Part shown: piece by piece, positions 57,499 through 64,000 of the stretch
Numbering within the stretch: position 1 is the stretch's first letter
How the letters are laid out: each line of letters starts with the position of its first letter
Source of the DNA: Nocardioides sp. QY071
GTDB lineage: Bacteria > Actinomycetota > Actinomycetes > Propionibacteriales > Nocardioidaceae
Direction of reading: 5' to 3'
Assembly (NCBI RefSeq): GCF_029961765.1
Contig: NZ_CP124681.1
Location: 2,728,001-2,792,000, forward strand
DNA: 64,000 bases
The notes under the pieces: model-generated
The model's input: only the letters and a program-made list of their open reading frames with translations
Told to the model about the DNA's origin: nothing
The model's database searches: none
Made by a program: the position numbers and the translations under genes

Positions 57499-58734
57499 CT
57501 ACAGCGCGAGCCCGAGGGCGGCGTCCAGCACCGGCAGCAGTACGACGGCCGCCTCGGCGTCGCTGGTGTCGGCGAGTCCGTCCGTGCCGAGCGTGGCGGC
57601 GACCCAGGCGTCGACGGCGGCGGTCGCCCGGGGCGCGTCGAGGTCGTCGGCGAGGGCGGCGAGGACCTCCTCGACGACCGGACCCGCCGGAGCACCGGCA
57701 CCCAGGGCGAGCGCACGGCGCCAGGCGGCGACGTCGTCGACGGCCTGCCACAGGTGGGCGTCGGTCCACTCCCAGTCGGTGCGGTAGTGGTGGCGCAGCA
57801 GCGCGAGGCGGATGGCCATCGGGTCGATGTCGCTGTTGCGCAGCGCGGAGACGAAGACCAGGTTGCCGAGCGACTTGGACATCTTCTCGCCGTCGTAGGC
57901 GACCATCCCGGCGTGGCTGTAGACCTTGGCGAAGGGCTCACCGGTCGCGACCTGGACGTGGCCCGCGCACATCTCGTGGTGCGGGAAGACCAGGTCGCTG
58001 CCGCCGGCCTGGACCTCGAAGGCGCCGCCGAGGTGCTCGAGCGCGATCGCGGCGCACTCGATGTGCCAGCCGGGCCGGCCGCGGCCGAAGGGGCTCTCCC
58101 AGGCGGGCTCCCCCTCGCGCTCACCACGCCACACGACACAGTCGAGAGGGTCCTTCTTGCCGTCGCGGTCCGGGTCGCCGCCGCGCTCGGCGAAGAAGCG
58201 CAGCATCGTCTCGCGGTCGTAGTTGGACTCCTGGCCGAAGGCGGGGTCGGCGGCGACGGAGAAATAGAGGTCCTGGTCGACGCGGTAGATCGAGCCGGCG
58301 GCCTCGAGGCGCTCGATCAGCGCGATCACCAGCGGGATGGACTCGACGGCGCCGACGTACGCGACCGGCGGGAGGACGCGCAGCGCCTCCATGTCTTTGC
58401 GGAACAGCTCGGTCTCGCGCTCGGCGAGCTCGACCCAGTCGACCCCGACCTTGTCGGCGCGCTCGAGCAGCGGGTCATCGACGTCGGTGACGTTCTGCAC
58501 GTAGGTGACGTCGTGGCCCGCCGTGCGCCAGGCACGGTTGAGCAGGTCGAAGGCGACGTAGGTGTTGGCGTGGCCGATGTGCGTGGCGTCGTACGGCGTG
58601 ATCCCGCAGACGTAGAGGCGCGCGGCGCCGTCGGGACGGCTCTCGACCTTGCCGCCGGTGGCGGTGTCGTGGAGGACGACCTGGGGGCCGGTGACCGGGA
58701 GCACCGGGAGACCCGGGGCGTTCCATGCGCGCAT
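57499..58734 (-). CDS. mshC: Mycothiol ligase MshC
   Basis: 411 residues. Class I aminoacyl-tRNA synthetase-like enzyme that joins cysteine to GlcN-inositol in mycothiol synthesis. HIGH motif in [15 protein letters not shown] (51-65), zinc cysteine Cys43 ([11 protein letters not shown]), KMSKS loop [10 protein letters not shown] (about 287), and the MshC-specific N-terminus ([14 protein letters not shown]). Shorter than CysS because the tRNA-binding domain is missing. ATG 6 nt after TAACAT (58741-58746). It converges on the PAC2 gene. Confidence 0.95.
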   Translation of the reverse strand: MRAWNAPGLPVLPVTGPQVVLHDTATGGKVESRPDGAARLYVCGITPYDATHIGHANTYVAFDLLNRAWRTAGHDVTYVQNVTDVDDPLLERADKVGVDWVELAERETELFRKDMEALRVLPPVAYVGAVESIPLVIALIERLEAAGSIYRVDQDLYFSVAADPAFGQESNYDRETMLRFFAERGGDPDRDGKKDPLDCVVWRGEREGEPAWESPFGRGRPGWHIECAAIALEHLGGAFEVQAGGSDLVFPHHEMCAGHVQVATGEPFAKVYSHAGMVAYDGEKMSKSLGNLVFVSALRNSDIDPMAIRLALLRHHYRTDWEWTDAHLWQAVDDVAAWRRALALGAGAPAGPVVEEVLAALADDLDAPRATAAVDAWVAATLGTDGLADTSDAEAAVVLLPVLDAALGLAL

Positions 58735-58756
58735 GCCTTGATGTTAGGGGTTGCCT

Positions 58757-59497
58757 CTAGAACGGCGGCCACGGGATCGCCGGCCAGCTCCCCGAGGGCC
58801 CGGGCAGGACGCCGGCGGCCAGCAGTCGTTCGGTACGACGCTCCAGCGCGCGGATCTCGTGCTCCGCGAGGTGCGTCCCCAGCCGCTCGCCCAGCTCGCC
58901 GCGGACGGCGGCCAGGACCAGGGTGACGACCTCGGTCTCCTCCGCGGTCAGCGGCGAGCCGGCCCAACCCCACAGGACGGTGCGGAGCTTGGCCTCGTGG
59001 TGGAAGGCGACGCCGTGGTCGACGCCGTAGCGGTGGCCGCCGGTCATCGCGAGCACGTGGCCGCCCTTGCGGTCGGCGTTGTTGATCAGCACGTCGTAGA
59101 CCGCGAGCCGCCGCAGCGCGAGCGAGTCCTCGTGGACCAGGGTGACCGGACGGTCGCGGTCGTCGAGTCCCTCGACCACCTCGAGCCAGCCGTCCGGAGC
59201 GGCCCCGGAGCGGACGAGCGTGACCGCCTCGTCGTCGGGGTCGACCTCCTGCCACTCCTGGACCATGCCGGGGCCGTGCGGTCCCTCGCCCCACCAGGTG
59301 CGCGGGACCAGGTCCCAGCCGGTCGCCTCGGAGACCAGGTAGGCGCCCACCTCGCGGTCGGCCAGGGTGCCGTCCGGGAAGTCCCACAGCGGCCGTTCCC
59401 CCGCGACCGGCTTGTAGACGACCTCGCGCCCGTCGAGCTCGGCCAGGAAGGTCGCGTTGGACGCCGGCATGATCCGGCCGCGGATCTCCAGGGTCAC
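58757..59497 (-). CDS. SCO1664-family protein (kinase-like fold)
   Basis: 246 residues. SCO1664 family: start with IRGRIMPASNATFLAEL, VYKPVAGERPLWDFPDGTLADREVGAYLVS (about 28-57, with Lys and Glu as in PI 3/4-kinase-like folds), then NNADRKGGHVL (about 138-148) and YGVDHGVAFH (about 156). The Asn/Asp pattern resembles a degenerate kinase catalytic loop. Function unknown; always near mshC and DUF3090 in actinobacteria. Starts four bases inside the DUF3090 end. Confidence 0.85.
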   Translation of the reverse strand: MTLEIRGRIMPASNATFLAELDGREVVYKPVAGERPLWDFPDGTLADREVGAYLVSEATGWDLVPRTWWGEGPHGPGMVQEWQEVDPDDEAVTLVRSGAAPDGWLEVVEGLDDRDRPVTLVHEDSLALRRLAVYDVLINNADRKGGHVLAMTGGHRYGVDHGVAFHHEAKLRTVLWGWAGSPLTAEETEVVTLVLAAVRGELGERLGTHLAEHEIRALERRTERLLAAGVLPGPSGSWPAIPWPPF

Positions 59498-60060
59498 TGC
59501 TCAGCGGTGGGCTCGCGCCGCCTGAAGCCGTTGGCGCGCACGCACAGGTGGCCGTCGGGGTCGATCGGCTGGCCGCAGAACGGGCAGGTCGGGCGCCCGG
59601 CCCCGACGACGTGCTCGGCGCGTCGTACGAACGCCCGGGCCTGCCCGGGCTCGAGGCGGACCAGGAGCAGCTCGGCGGGGTCCTCGCCGTCGGTGAGCTC
59701 CACCGGCTCCTCGCCGACCGGGAACACCTCGACCACGACCCGCTCGTCCTCGGGGTCCCACGACAGGGTCATGGTGCCGGCGCGGAACTCCTCCTCGATG
59801 GGCAGCTCGAGCGGCTGGTCGTCGGCCAGCCCGAACGGCGCCATCGCAGGCACGACGCCCTGGGTGCGCCCGTCGGCGATCACCTCGTCGAGCAGCTCGT
59901 CGATCCGCTCGGCCAGCGCGATGACCTGCTGCTTCTCCAGCGCCACCGAGACCAGCCGGGTGCCGGCGCGGGCCTGCAGGAAGAAGGTGCGGCTGCCGGG
60001 CTCGCCGACGGTGCCGGCGACGAAGCGCTCGGGCGGGTCGAATCCGTGGACGATCGGCAT
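59494..60060 (-). CDS. DUF3090 protein
   Basis: 188 residues. DUF3090: FDPPERFVAGTVGEPGSRTFFLQARAG at the N-terminus, ALEKQQVIALAERIDELLD, and a C-terminal zinc-ribbon-like CPFCGQPIDPDGHLC (two Cys pairs). Unknown function; the family is co-localised with mshC, the SCO1664 protein and the histidine phosphatase in mycothiol producers. It lies 9 bp after the phosphatase stop and overlaps the next gene by four bases, so the three form an operon. Confidence 0.88.
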   Translation of the reverse strand: MPIVHGFDPPERFVAGTVGEPGSRTFFLQARAGTRLVSVALEKQQVIALAERIDELLDEVIADGRTQGVVPAMAPFGLADDQPLELPIEEEFRAGTMTLSWDPEDERVVVEVFPVGEEPVELTDGEDPAELLLVRLEPGQARAFVRRAEHVVGAGRPTCPFCGQPIDPDGHLCVRANGFRRREPTAEQ

Positions 60061-60069
60061 GCCCCGAGC

Positions 60070-60798
60070 CTAGTGGTCGACCGGGCCGGGTCCGGCGCCG
60101 CCGCCGACGACCGCGCCCGTGGCCTTCCCGCGACGCTTGCGGCCGGGCCTGGGCGCCAGCCAGGACAGGTCGCCGTCGTGGGTGTTGGTGGCGAGGACGT
60201 AGGGGCGGTCGGGTGCGTAACGGATGACCGACACCGAGGCCGGGTCGACGTTGATCCGCTGGAACAGGTCGAGGTGCATGCCGAGGGCGTCGGCGAGCAC
60301 GGACTTGATGATGTCGCCGTGGCTGACGGCCACCCAGACCGCGTCGGCCCCGTGCTGCTCGGTGACGGCGGCGTCGAGGCGTCGTACGGCGGCCACCGCG
60401 CGGTGCTGCATCGCGACCATCGACTCGCCGCCGGGGAACACCGCCGCGGACGGCTGGCGCTGCACGGTCGTCCACAGCGGCTCGCGCAGCAGCTCCTTGA
60501 TCGGCCGGCCCTGCCACTCGCCGTAGTCGCACTCGGCGAGCGCCTTCTCCGTGACCGCCCTCGTGGTGGCGTGGCCACTCGCGCGCTGCGCGTCGCCGAT
60601 CGCCTTCGCGGTCTGCTTGCACCGCTCCTGCGGGCTGGTCACGAGTGCGACGACCGGGACCGAGCCGATCCGGGCGCCCGCCCGGGCCGCCTGCTCGGAG
60701 CCGAGGTCGTCGAGCCGGACGCCCGGCGTACGCCCGGCGAGGAGCCCGGACGCGTTCGCGGTGGTCCGGCCGTGCCGGACCAGCAGCAGTGTCGCCAT
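60070..60798 (-). CDS. Histidine phosphatase family protein (MSMEG_4193-like)
   Basis: 242 residues. Histidine phosphatase (phosphoglycerate-mutase-like) fold: LLLVRHGRTTANASG (4-18) with the phospho-accepting His, and the second His in VAVSHGDIIKSVLADAL (about 157); Glu in EKALAECDYGEW. Phosphatase of unknown substrate in the conserved MSMEG_4193/Rv2135c family. First gene of the three-gene set; ATG 7 nt after TAGGCT (60806-60811), divergent from corA. Confidence 0.9.
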   Translation of the reverse strand: MATLLLVRHGRTTANASGLLAGRTPGVRLDDLGSEQAARAGARIGSVPVVALVTSPQERCKQTAKAIGDAQRASGHATTRAVTEKALAECDYGEWQGRPIKELLREPLWTTVQRQPSAAVFPGGESMVAMQHRAVAAVRRLDAAVTEQHGADAVWVAVSHGDIIKSVLADALGMHLDLFQRINVDPASVSVIRYAPDRPYVLATNTHDGDLSWLAPRPGRKRRGKATGAVVGGGAGPGPVDH

Positions 60799-60828
60799 GC
60801 CGGGGAGCCTAGCCACTAGCGTGGGAGC

Positions 60829-61809
60829 GTGATCGTCGACAGCGCTGTGTACCGGCACGGTGTCCGCGTCCCGGTGGACTGCCATCTCCACGACTACGCC
60901 GCGCTGCGCGCCGCGGCGAACGCCGAGCACGACTTCGTCTGGGTCGGGCTCTACGAGCCGAGCCACATCGAGCTCGGCGAGATCGCCAAGGCCTTCGACC
61001 TCCACCCGCTCGCGGTGGAGGACGCGGTGGTCGCGCATCAGCGGCCCAAGCTGGAGCGCTACGAGAACAACCTGTTCCTGGTCCTCAAGACGCTCTGGTA
61101 TGTCGACGAGGACGACGCCGTCGAGACCGGCGAGATCAACGTGTTCATCGGCGCGGACTTCGTGATCACGGTCCGCCACGGCCGCGGCTCGGCGCTCAGC
61201 GACGCCCGGCACGACCTCGAGAAGAAGCAGGCCGTTCTCGACCACGGGCCGTCAGCGGTGATCTACGCCGTGTGCGACGCCGTCGTCGACGGCTACACCT
61301 CGGTGGTCGCCGAGCTGCAGACCGACGTCGACGAGGTCGAGGCCTCGGTCTTCTCCGACAGGCGCACCCAGGACGGCGACCGGATCTACGTGCTCAAGCG
61401 CGAGCTGTCCGAGGTACGCCGGGCGGTGCTCCCCCTGCGCGAGCCGATGCGTCGATTCGCCACCGGGACCGTCGACCTCGTCGAGGCCGAGGCGGCGCCG
61501 TTCTTCCGCGACGTCAGCGATCACCTCGCCCAGGCCGCCGAGGAGATCGACACCCTCGACTCGCTGCTGTCCTCCGCGTTCGACGCCCACGTGTCCCGCA
61601 TCGCCATGCAGCAGAACGACGACATGCGCCGGATCTCGGCGGGCGCGGCGCTGGTCGTCGTACCGACGCTCATCGCCGGGGTCTACGGCATGAACTTCAG
61701 GCACATGCCCGAGCTGGCCTGGACCTTCGGCTACCCGTTCGCGCTGTTGCTGATGGCCTCGACGGTGGCCGGGCTGTGGGTCCTGTTCAAGAGGTCCGGC
61801 TGGTTCTGA
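60829..61809 (+). CDS. corA: CorA-family magnesium/cobalt transporter
   Basis: 326 residues. CorA: acidic N-terminal cytosolic domain (about 1-260), two C-terminal helices, and the signature YGMNF (about 287-291) between them, with a short MPELAW loop. Pentameric Mg2+ channel. GTG start at 60829, 6 nt after TAGCGT (60817-60822); the two divergent promoters with the phosphatase lie only a few bases apart. Converges on uppP, with a paired-palindrome element between the stops. Confidence 0.93.
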   Translation: MIVDSAVYRHGVRVPVDCHLHDYAALRAAANAEHDFVWVGLYEPSHIELGEIAKAFDLHPLAVEDAVVAHQRPKLERYENNLFLVLKTLWYVDEDDAVETGEINVFIGADFVITVRHGRGSALSDARHDLEKKQAVLDHGPSAVIYAVCDAVVDGYTSVVAELQTDVDEVEASVFSDRRTQDGDRIYVLKRELSEVRRAVLPLREPMRRFATGTVDLVEAEAAPFFRDVSDHLAQAAEEIDTLDSLLSSAFDAHVSRIAMQQNDDMRRISAGAALVVVPTLIAGVYGMNFRHMPELAWTFGYPFALLLMASTVAGLWVLFKRSGWF

Positions 61810-61822
61810 GGCCGTAGGTTGT

Positions 61823-61885
61823 TGCGGTTTGGGACCAAACCGCAACAATTCAGGCCGTCGACCTGCGGTTTGGGACCAAACCGCA
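61823..61885. repeat. 63-bp paired-palindrome element, copy 6 (two perfect palindromes)
   Basis: Palindromes at 61823-61844 (14-bp arms, 61819-61848) and 61864-61885 (13-bp arms, 61861-61888), starting 41 bp apart, both with centre GA. It fills the gap between the convergent corA and uppP genes. Confidence 0.92.
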
Positions 61886-61911
61886 GGTGGTCAGACCAGT
61901 TGGCGCGCCCC

Positions 61912-62754
61912 TCAGGCCGTCAGCACCCCGGTGGCCAGCAGCACGAGGACGGCGGCGCCCAGCACGACCCGGTAGACCACGAACGGCGTGTACGACTTGG
62001 TGGTGACCCACTTCAGCAGCCACGCGATGGCGGCGTACCCGACGACGAACGAGATGACCGTCGCCACGATCGTCGGCCCCCAGCCATAGCTGGCCTCCCC
62101 CGAGTGCGCGACGCCGACGTTCCCGATCTCCTTGAGCTCGAAGACGCCCGCGCCGACGACGGCGGGGATGGCGAGCAGGAAGGCGAAGCGGGTCGCCGCC
62201 TCGCGCTCGTAGCCGAGGAAGCGACCCATCGAGAGGGTGGCGCCGGATCGGGAGACGCCCGGGATCAGGGCCAGCGCCTGGGCCCCACCCATGAGCGCCG
62301 CGTCGCGCAGCGACATCTGCTTGATCGCCTTCTCGTTCCTGCCGACCCGGTCGGCGAGGCCGAGGACCAGGCCGAGGACGATCAGGGTGCACCCGATGAT
62401 CCACAGGTTGCGGAAGTCGCGCTCGATGACGTCCTTCAACAGCACGCCGAGGATCACGATCGGCAGCGAGCCGACGATGATGTACCAGCCCATCCGGGCA
62501 TCCACGGCGCCGCGGTACTCCGGCTTGAAGAGCGACAGGACCCACGCCCTGGCGATGCGCCAGATGTCCTTGCGGAAGTACACGAGGACGGCGAGCTCGG
62601 TGCCGATCTGGATCACCGCGGTGAACGCCGCGCCGGGGTCGCCCCAGCCGAACAGCTCCGGGAAGATCCGCAGGTGCGCGCTGCTGGAGATCGGGAGGAA
62701 CTCGGTCAGCCCCTGGAGCACGCCGAGGAACACTGCCTGCAGGAAGTCCGCCAC
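61912..62754 (-). CDS. uppP: Undecaprenyl-diphosphatase UppP/BacA
   Basis: 280 residues, about eight membrane helices. Motif 1 QGLTEFLPISSSAHL (about 15-29) and motif 2 LIPGVSRSGATLSMGR (about 165-180), the two that form the active site. Dephosphorylates undecaprenyl diphosphate to recycle the cell-wall lipid carrier; bacitracin resistance. GTG at 62754 lies 8 nt after TAGGAT and starts with the typical ADFLQAVFLGVLQG. An upstream in-frame ATG would add about 15 residues. Confidence 0.94.
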   Translation of the reverse strand: MADFLQAVFLGVLQGLTEFLPISSSAHLRIFPELFGWGDPGAAFTAVIQIGTELAVLVYFRKDIWRIARAWVLSLFKPEYRGAVDARMGWYIIVGSLPIVILGVLLKDVIERDFRNLWIIGCTLIVLGLVLGLADRVGRNEKAIKQMSLRDAALMGGAQALALIPGVSRSGATLSMGRFLGYEREAATRFAFLLAIPAVVGAGVFELKEIGNVGVAHSGEASYGWGPTIVATVISFVVGYAAIAWLLKWVTTKSYTPFVVYRVVLGAAVLVLLATGVLTA

Positions 62755-62841
62755 GAGGGGCCATCCTAGGGAGTGCCTGGTCGGGTCCATCATCGGCGTG
62801 CCCGGCGCGCCGCGCTGCGCCGGCCGGATACGTTGTGCCCC

Positions 62842-63795
62842 ATGCAGCAGCGGTACGTCGGCGCCAGCGGCCTCCAGGTGTCGCGCCTCGCCCTCGGCAC
62901 GATGACGTGGGGCAAGGACACCGACGAGCACGAGGCGCGCGACCAGCTGACCGCGTTCGTCGAGGCCGGCGGTACGACGATCGACACCGCCGCGGGCTAC
63001 ACCGACGGTCGCTCGGAGGCCCTGCTCGGGTCGCTGCTCGGCGACGTCGTGCGCCGCGACGAGGTCGTGCTCGCCACGAAGGCCGGCATCTGGCGGCGCG
63101 GCTCGGACCGGGTCACCGACACCTCGCGCGGCGCCATGCTCCGCGGCCTCGACACCTCGCTCAAGCGCCTCGGCACCGACCACGTCGACCTGTGGCAGGT
63201 CCACATCTGGAGCGACGACGTGCCGCTCGAGGAGACGCTGGGGGCGCTCGACCTCGCGGTGTCGAGCGGGCGGGCGACGTACGTCGGGATCTCGAACTTC
63301 AACGGCTGGCAGACCGCCCGGGCGGTGACCCTGCAGGAGGCCGCCGCGGGGCGGGCGCGGATCGCCTCGACCCAGATGGAGTACTCCCTGGTCAACCGGC
63401 GCGTCGAGCGGGAGGTGCTGCCCGCGGTCGAGGCACTCGGACTGGGCCTGTTCCCGTGGTCGCCGCTGGGGCGCGGGGTGCTGACCGGCAAGTACCGCAC
63501 GGGCACGCCGTCCGACTCCCGCGCCGCCTCCCCCGTGTTCGCCGGTTTCGTCGACGCCTACCTCGACGACCACAGCCGCGGCATCGTCGAGGCCGTGGCC
63601 CGCGCTGCCGACGGTCTCGGCTGGACCCCGCTCGAGGTCGCCCTGGTCTGGGTGCGCGACTCCCCCGGCGTCACCGCGCCGGTCGTCGGCGCCCGGACCG
63701 CCGCCCAGCTCGCGGGGGCCCTCGGCTCGGAGGCGAAGGCCCTGCCTCCCGAGATCAGGGCCGCTCTCGACGACGTCTCCGGAGGTGCCGCATGA
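62842..63795 (+). CDS. Aldo/keto reductase
   Basis: 317 residues. AKR barrel: YVGASGLQVSRLALGTMTWG (5-24), the catalytic tetrad elements DTAAGYTDG (Asp, Tyr about 48-53), ATKAGIWRRG (Lys about 78), WQVHIWSDD (His about 117), and the NADPH-site segment with GARTAAQLAGAL (about 287). NADPH-dependent carbonyl reduction, substrate unknown. ATG 7 nt after TACGTT (62829-62834). Overlaps the next start by four bases. Confidence 0.92.
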   Translation: MQQRYVGASGLQVSRLALGTMTWGKDTDEHEARDQLTAFVEAGGTTIDTAAGYTDGRSEALLGSLLGDVVRRDEVVLATKAGIWRRGSDRVTDTSRGAMLRGLDTSLKRLGTDHVDLWQVHIWSDDVPLEETLGALDLAVSSGRATYVGISNFNGWQTARAVTLQEAAAGRARIASTQMEYSLVNRRVEREVLPAVEALGLGLFPWSPLGRGVLTGKYRTGTPSDSRAASPVFAGFVDAYLDDHSRGIVEAVARAADGLGWTPLEVALVWVRDSPGVTAPVVGARTAAQLAGALGSEAKALPPEIRAALDDVSGGAA

Positions 63796-64000
63796 ACGTC
63801 TCGCTGCTCCGTCCCGGCGTGATGCGCGGCCTGGGCCGCGGCGTGGAGTGGGAGTTCGAGCGGATCACCTTCGACCGCGCGTTCTCCCGCAACATGGTCG
63901 CCAAGCTGCTCGTCGAGCGCGCCGAGCACGGCGGCTGGGAGCTCGACCGGGTGCAGATCGGCCCGGACGGCCGGCGCCGCGTGGTGCTGCGGCGCAAGAT
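63792..64000 (+). CDS. DUF5703 family protein, 5' part (runs out of the window)
   Basis: First 69 complete codons of a gene that continues beyond 64000. GVEWEFERITFDRAFSRNMV and LLVERAEHGGWELDRVQI match the small DUF5703 proteins of actinobacteria (Rv2137c-like), a family of unknown function about 75-80 residues long, so probably only a few codons are missing. ATG overlaps the aldo/keto reductase stop (ATGA); in M. tuberculosis it is also a neighbour of uppP. Confidence 0.8.
   Translation, partial: MNVSLLRPGVMRGLGRGVEWEFERITFDRAFSRNMVAKLLVERAEHGGWELDRVQIGPDGRRRVVLRRK

Overview
The window is high-GC DNA (about 70 percent or more by eye) from an actinobacterium. A complete Pup-proteasome system (mpa, dop, pup, prcB, prcA, pafA), RbpA, PafBC, the mycothiol ligase MshC, a lipidated-protein/mannosylation pair (Lnt, Ppm) and the order of the housekeeping genes all fit that phylum. 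From memory, the backbone follows the Mycobacterium tuberculosis order from about Rv2090 (5'-3' exonuclease) through helY, tatC, tatA, pafC, pafB, pafA, prcA, prcB, pup, dop, mpa, trmI, a RecB-like nuclease, metH, PAC2, mshC, DUF3090, a histidine phosphatase and uppP to Rv2137c-like DUF5703. A Nocardioides-like member of the Propionibacteriales is my best guess, but that is inference.

Layout. 1-3.5 kb: end of a MurA-like gene, a GDPD, an MFS protein and rbpA. 3.5-6.4 kb (-): lnt-ppm-fxsA. 6.4-8.2 kb: a roughly 400-bp gap, then a divergent Lrp regulator and a 5'-3' exonuclease. 8.2-19.2 kb (-): pafA, FKBP lipoprotein, pafB, pafC, tatA, tatC, a lipid kinase and helY, with an IS110-family element inserted between the kinase and helY. 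19.2-21.6 kb: a Rieske/FAD oxidoreductase and a DUF559 nuclease-like gene placed between pafA and prcA. 21.7-25.4 kb (-): dop, pup, prcB, prcA. 25.4-44.7 kb: an accessory block separating dop from mpa. It holds a DUF1206 protein, a 24-codon membrane peptide and two divergent catabolic operons. Each operon carries a HyuA-like plus DUF917 pair; one adds a sugar-type ABC transporter and an amidohydrolase, the other a PucR regulator, a racemase, an aldolase, a threonine-aldolase-like enzyme, IlvE and an M20 dipeptidase. 44.7-50.3 kb: mpa, trmI, M50 protease, RecB-like nuclease, HAD phosphatase. 50.3-56.4 kb: MocR regulator, LysE exporter, metH. 56.5-64 kb: PAC2, mshC, SCO1664-like protein, DUF3090, histidine phosphatase, CorA, UppP, aldo/keto reductase and the start of a DUF5703 gene.

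The strongest unexplained signal is a family of six 63-bp intergenic elements. Each has a near-perfect 22-bp palindrome (arms TGCGGTTTGG and CCAAACCGCA) and a second module exactly 41 bp away, which is either another copy of the palindrome or a variant with TGCCC(A/G)A. Bases outside the core differ between copies yet stay self-complementary, up to 20-bp arms. I know of no described family matching it. Two copies in inverted orientation bracket the DUF559 gene, one lies between pafB and pafC, and one lies upstream of mpa.

Other points: a convincing S-adenosylhomocysteine riboswitch at the very 5' end of the metH transcript, with a visible ribosome-site-sequestering hairpin; Pup ending in Gly-Gly-Glu, so it needs no deamidation; a frameshifted cysteine-desulfurase-like gene; a long inverted repeat between mocR and lysE; and a recurrent TANNNT box 6-8 nt upstream of start codons (pup, dop, pafA, lnt, corA, mshC and others), pointing to widespread leaderless transcription.
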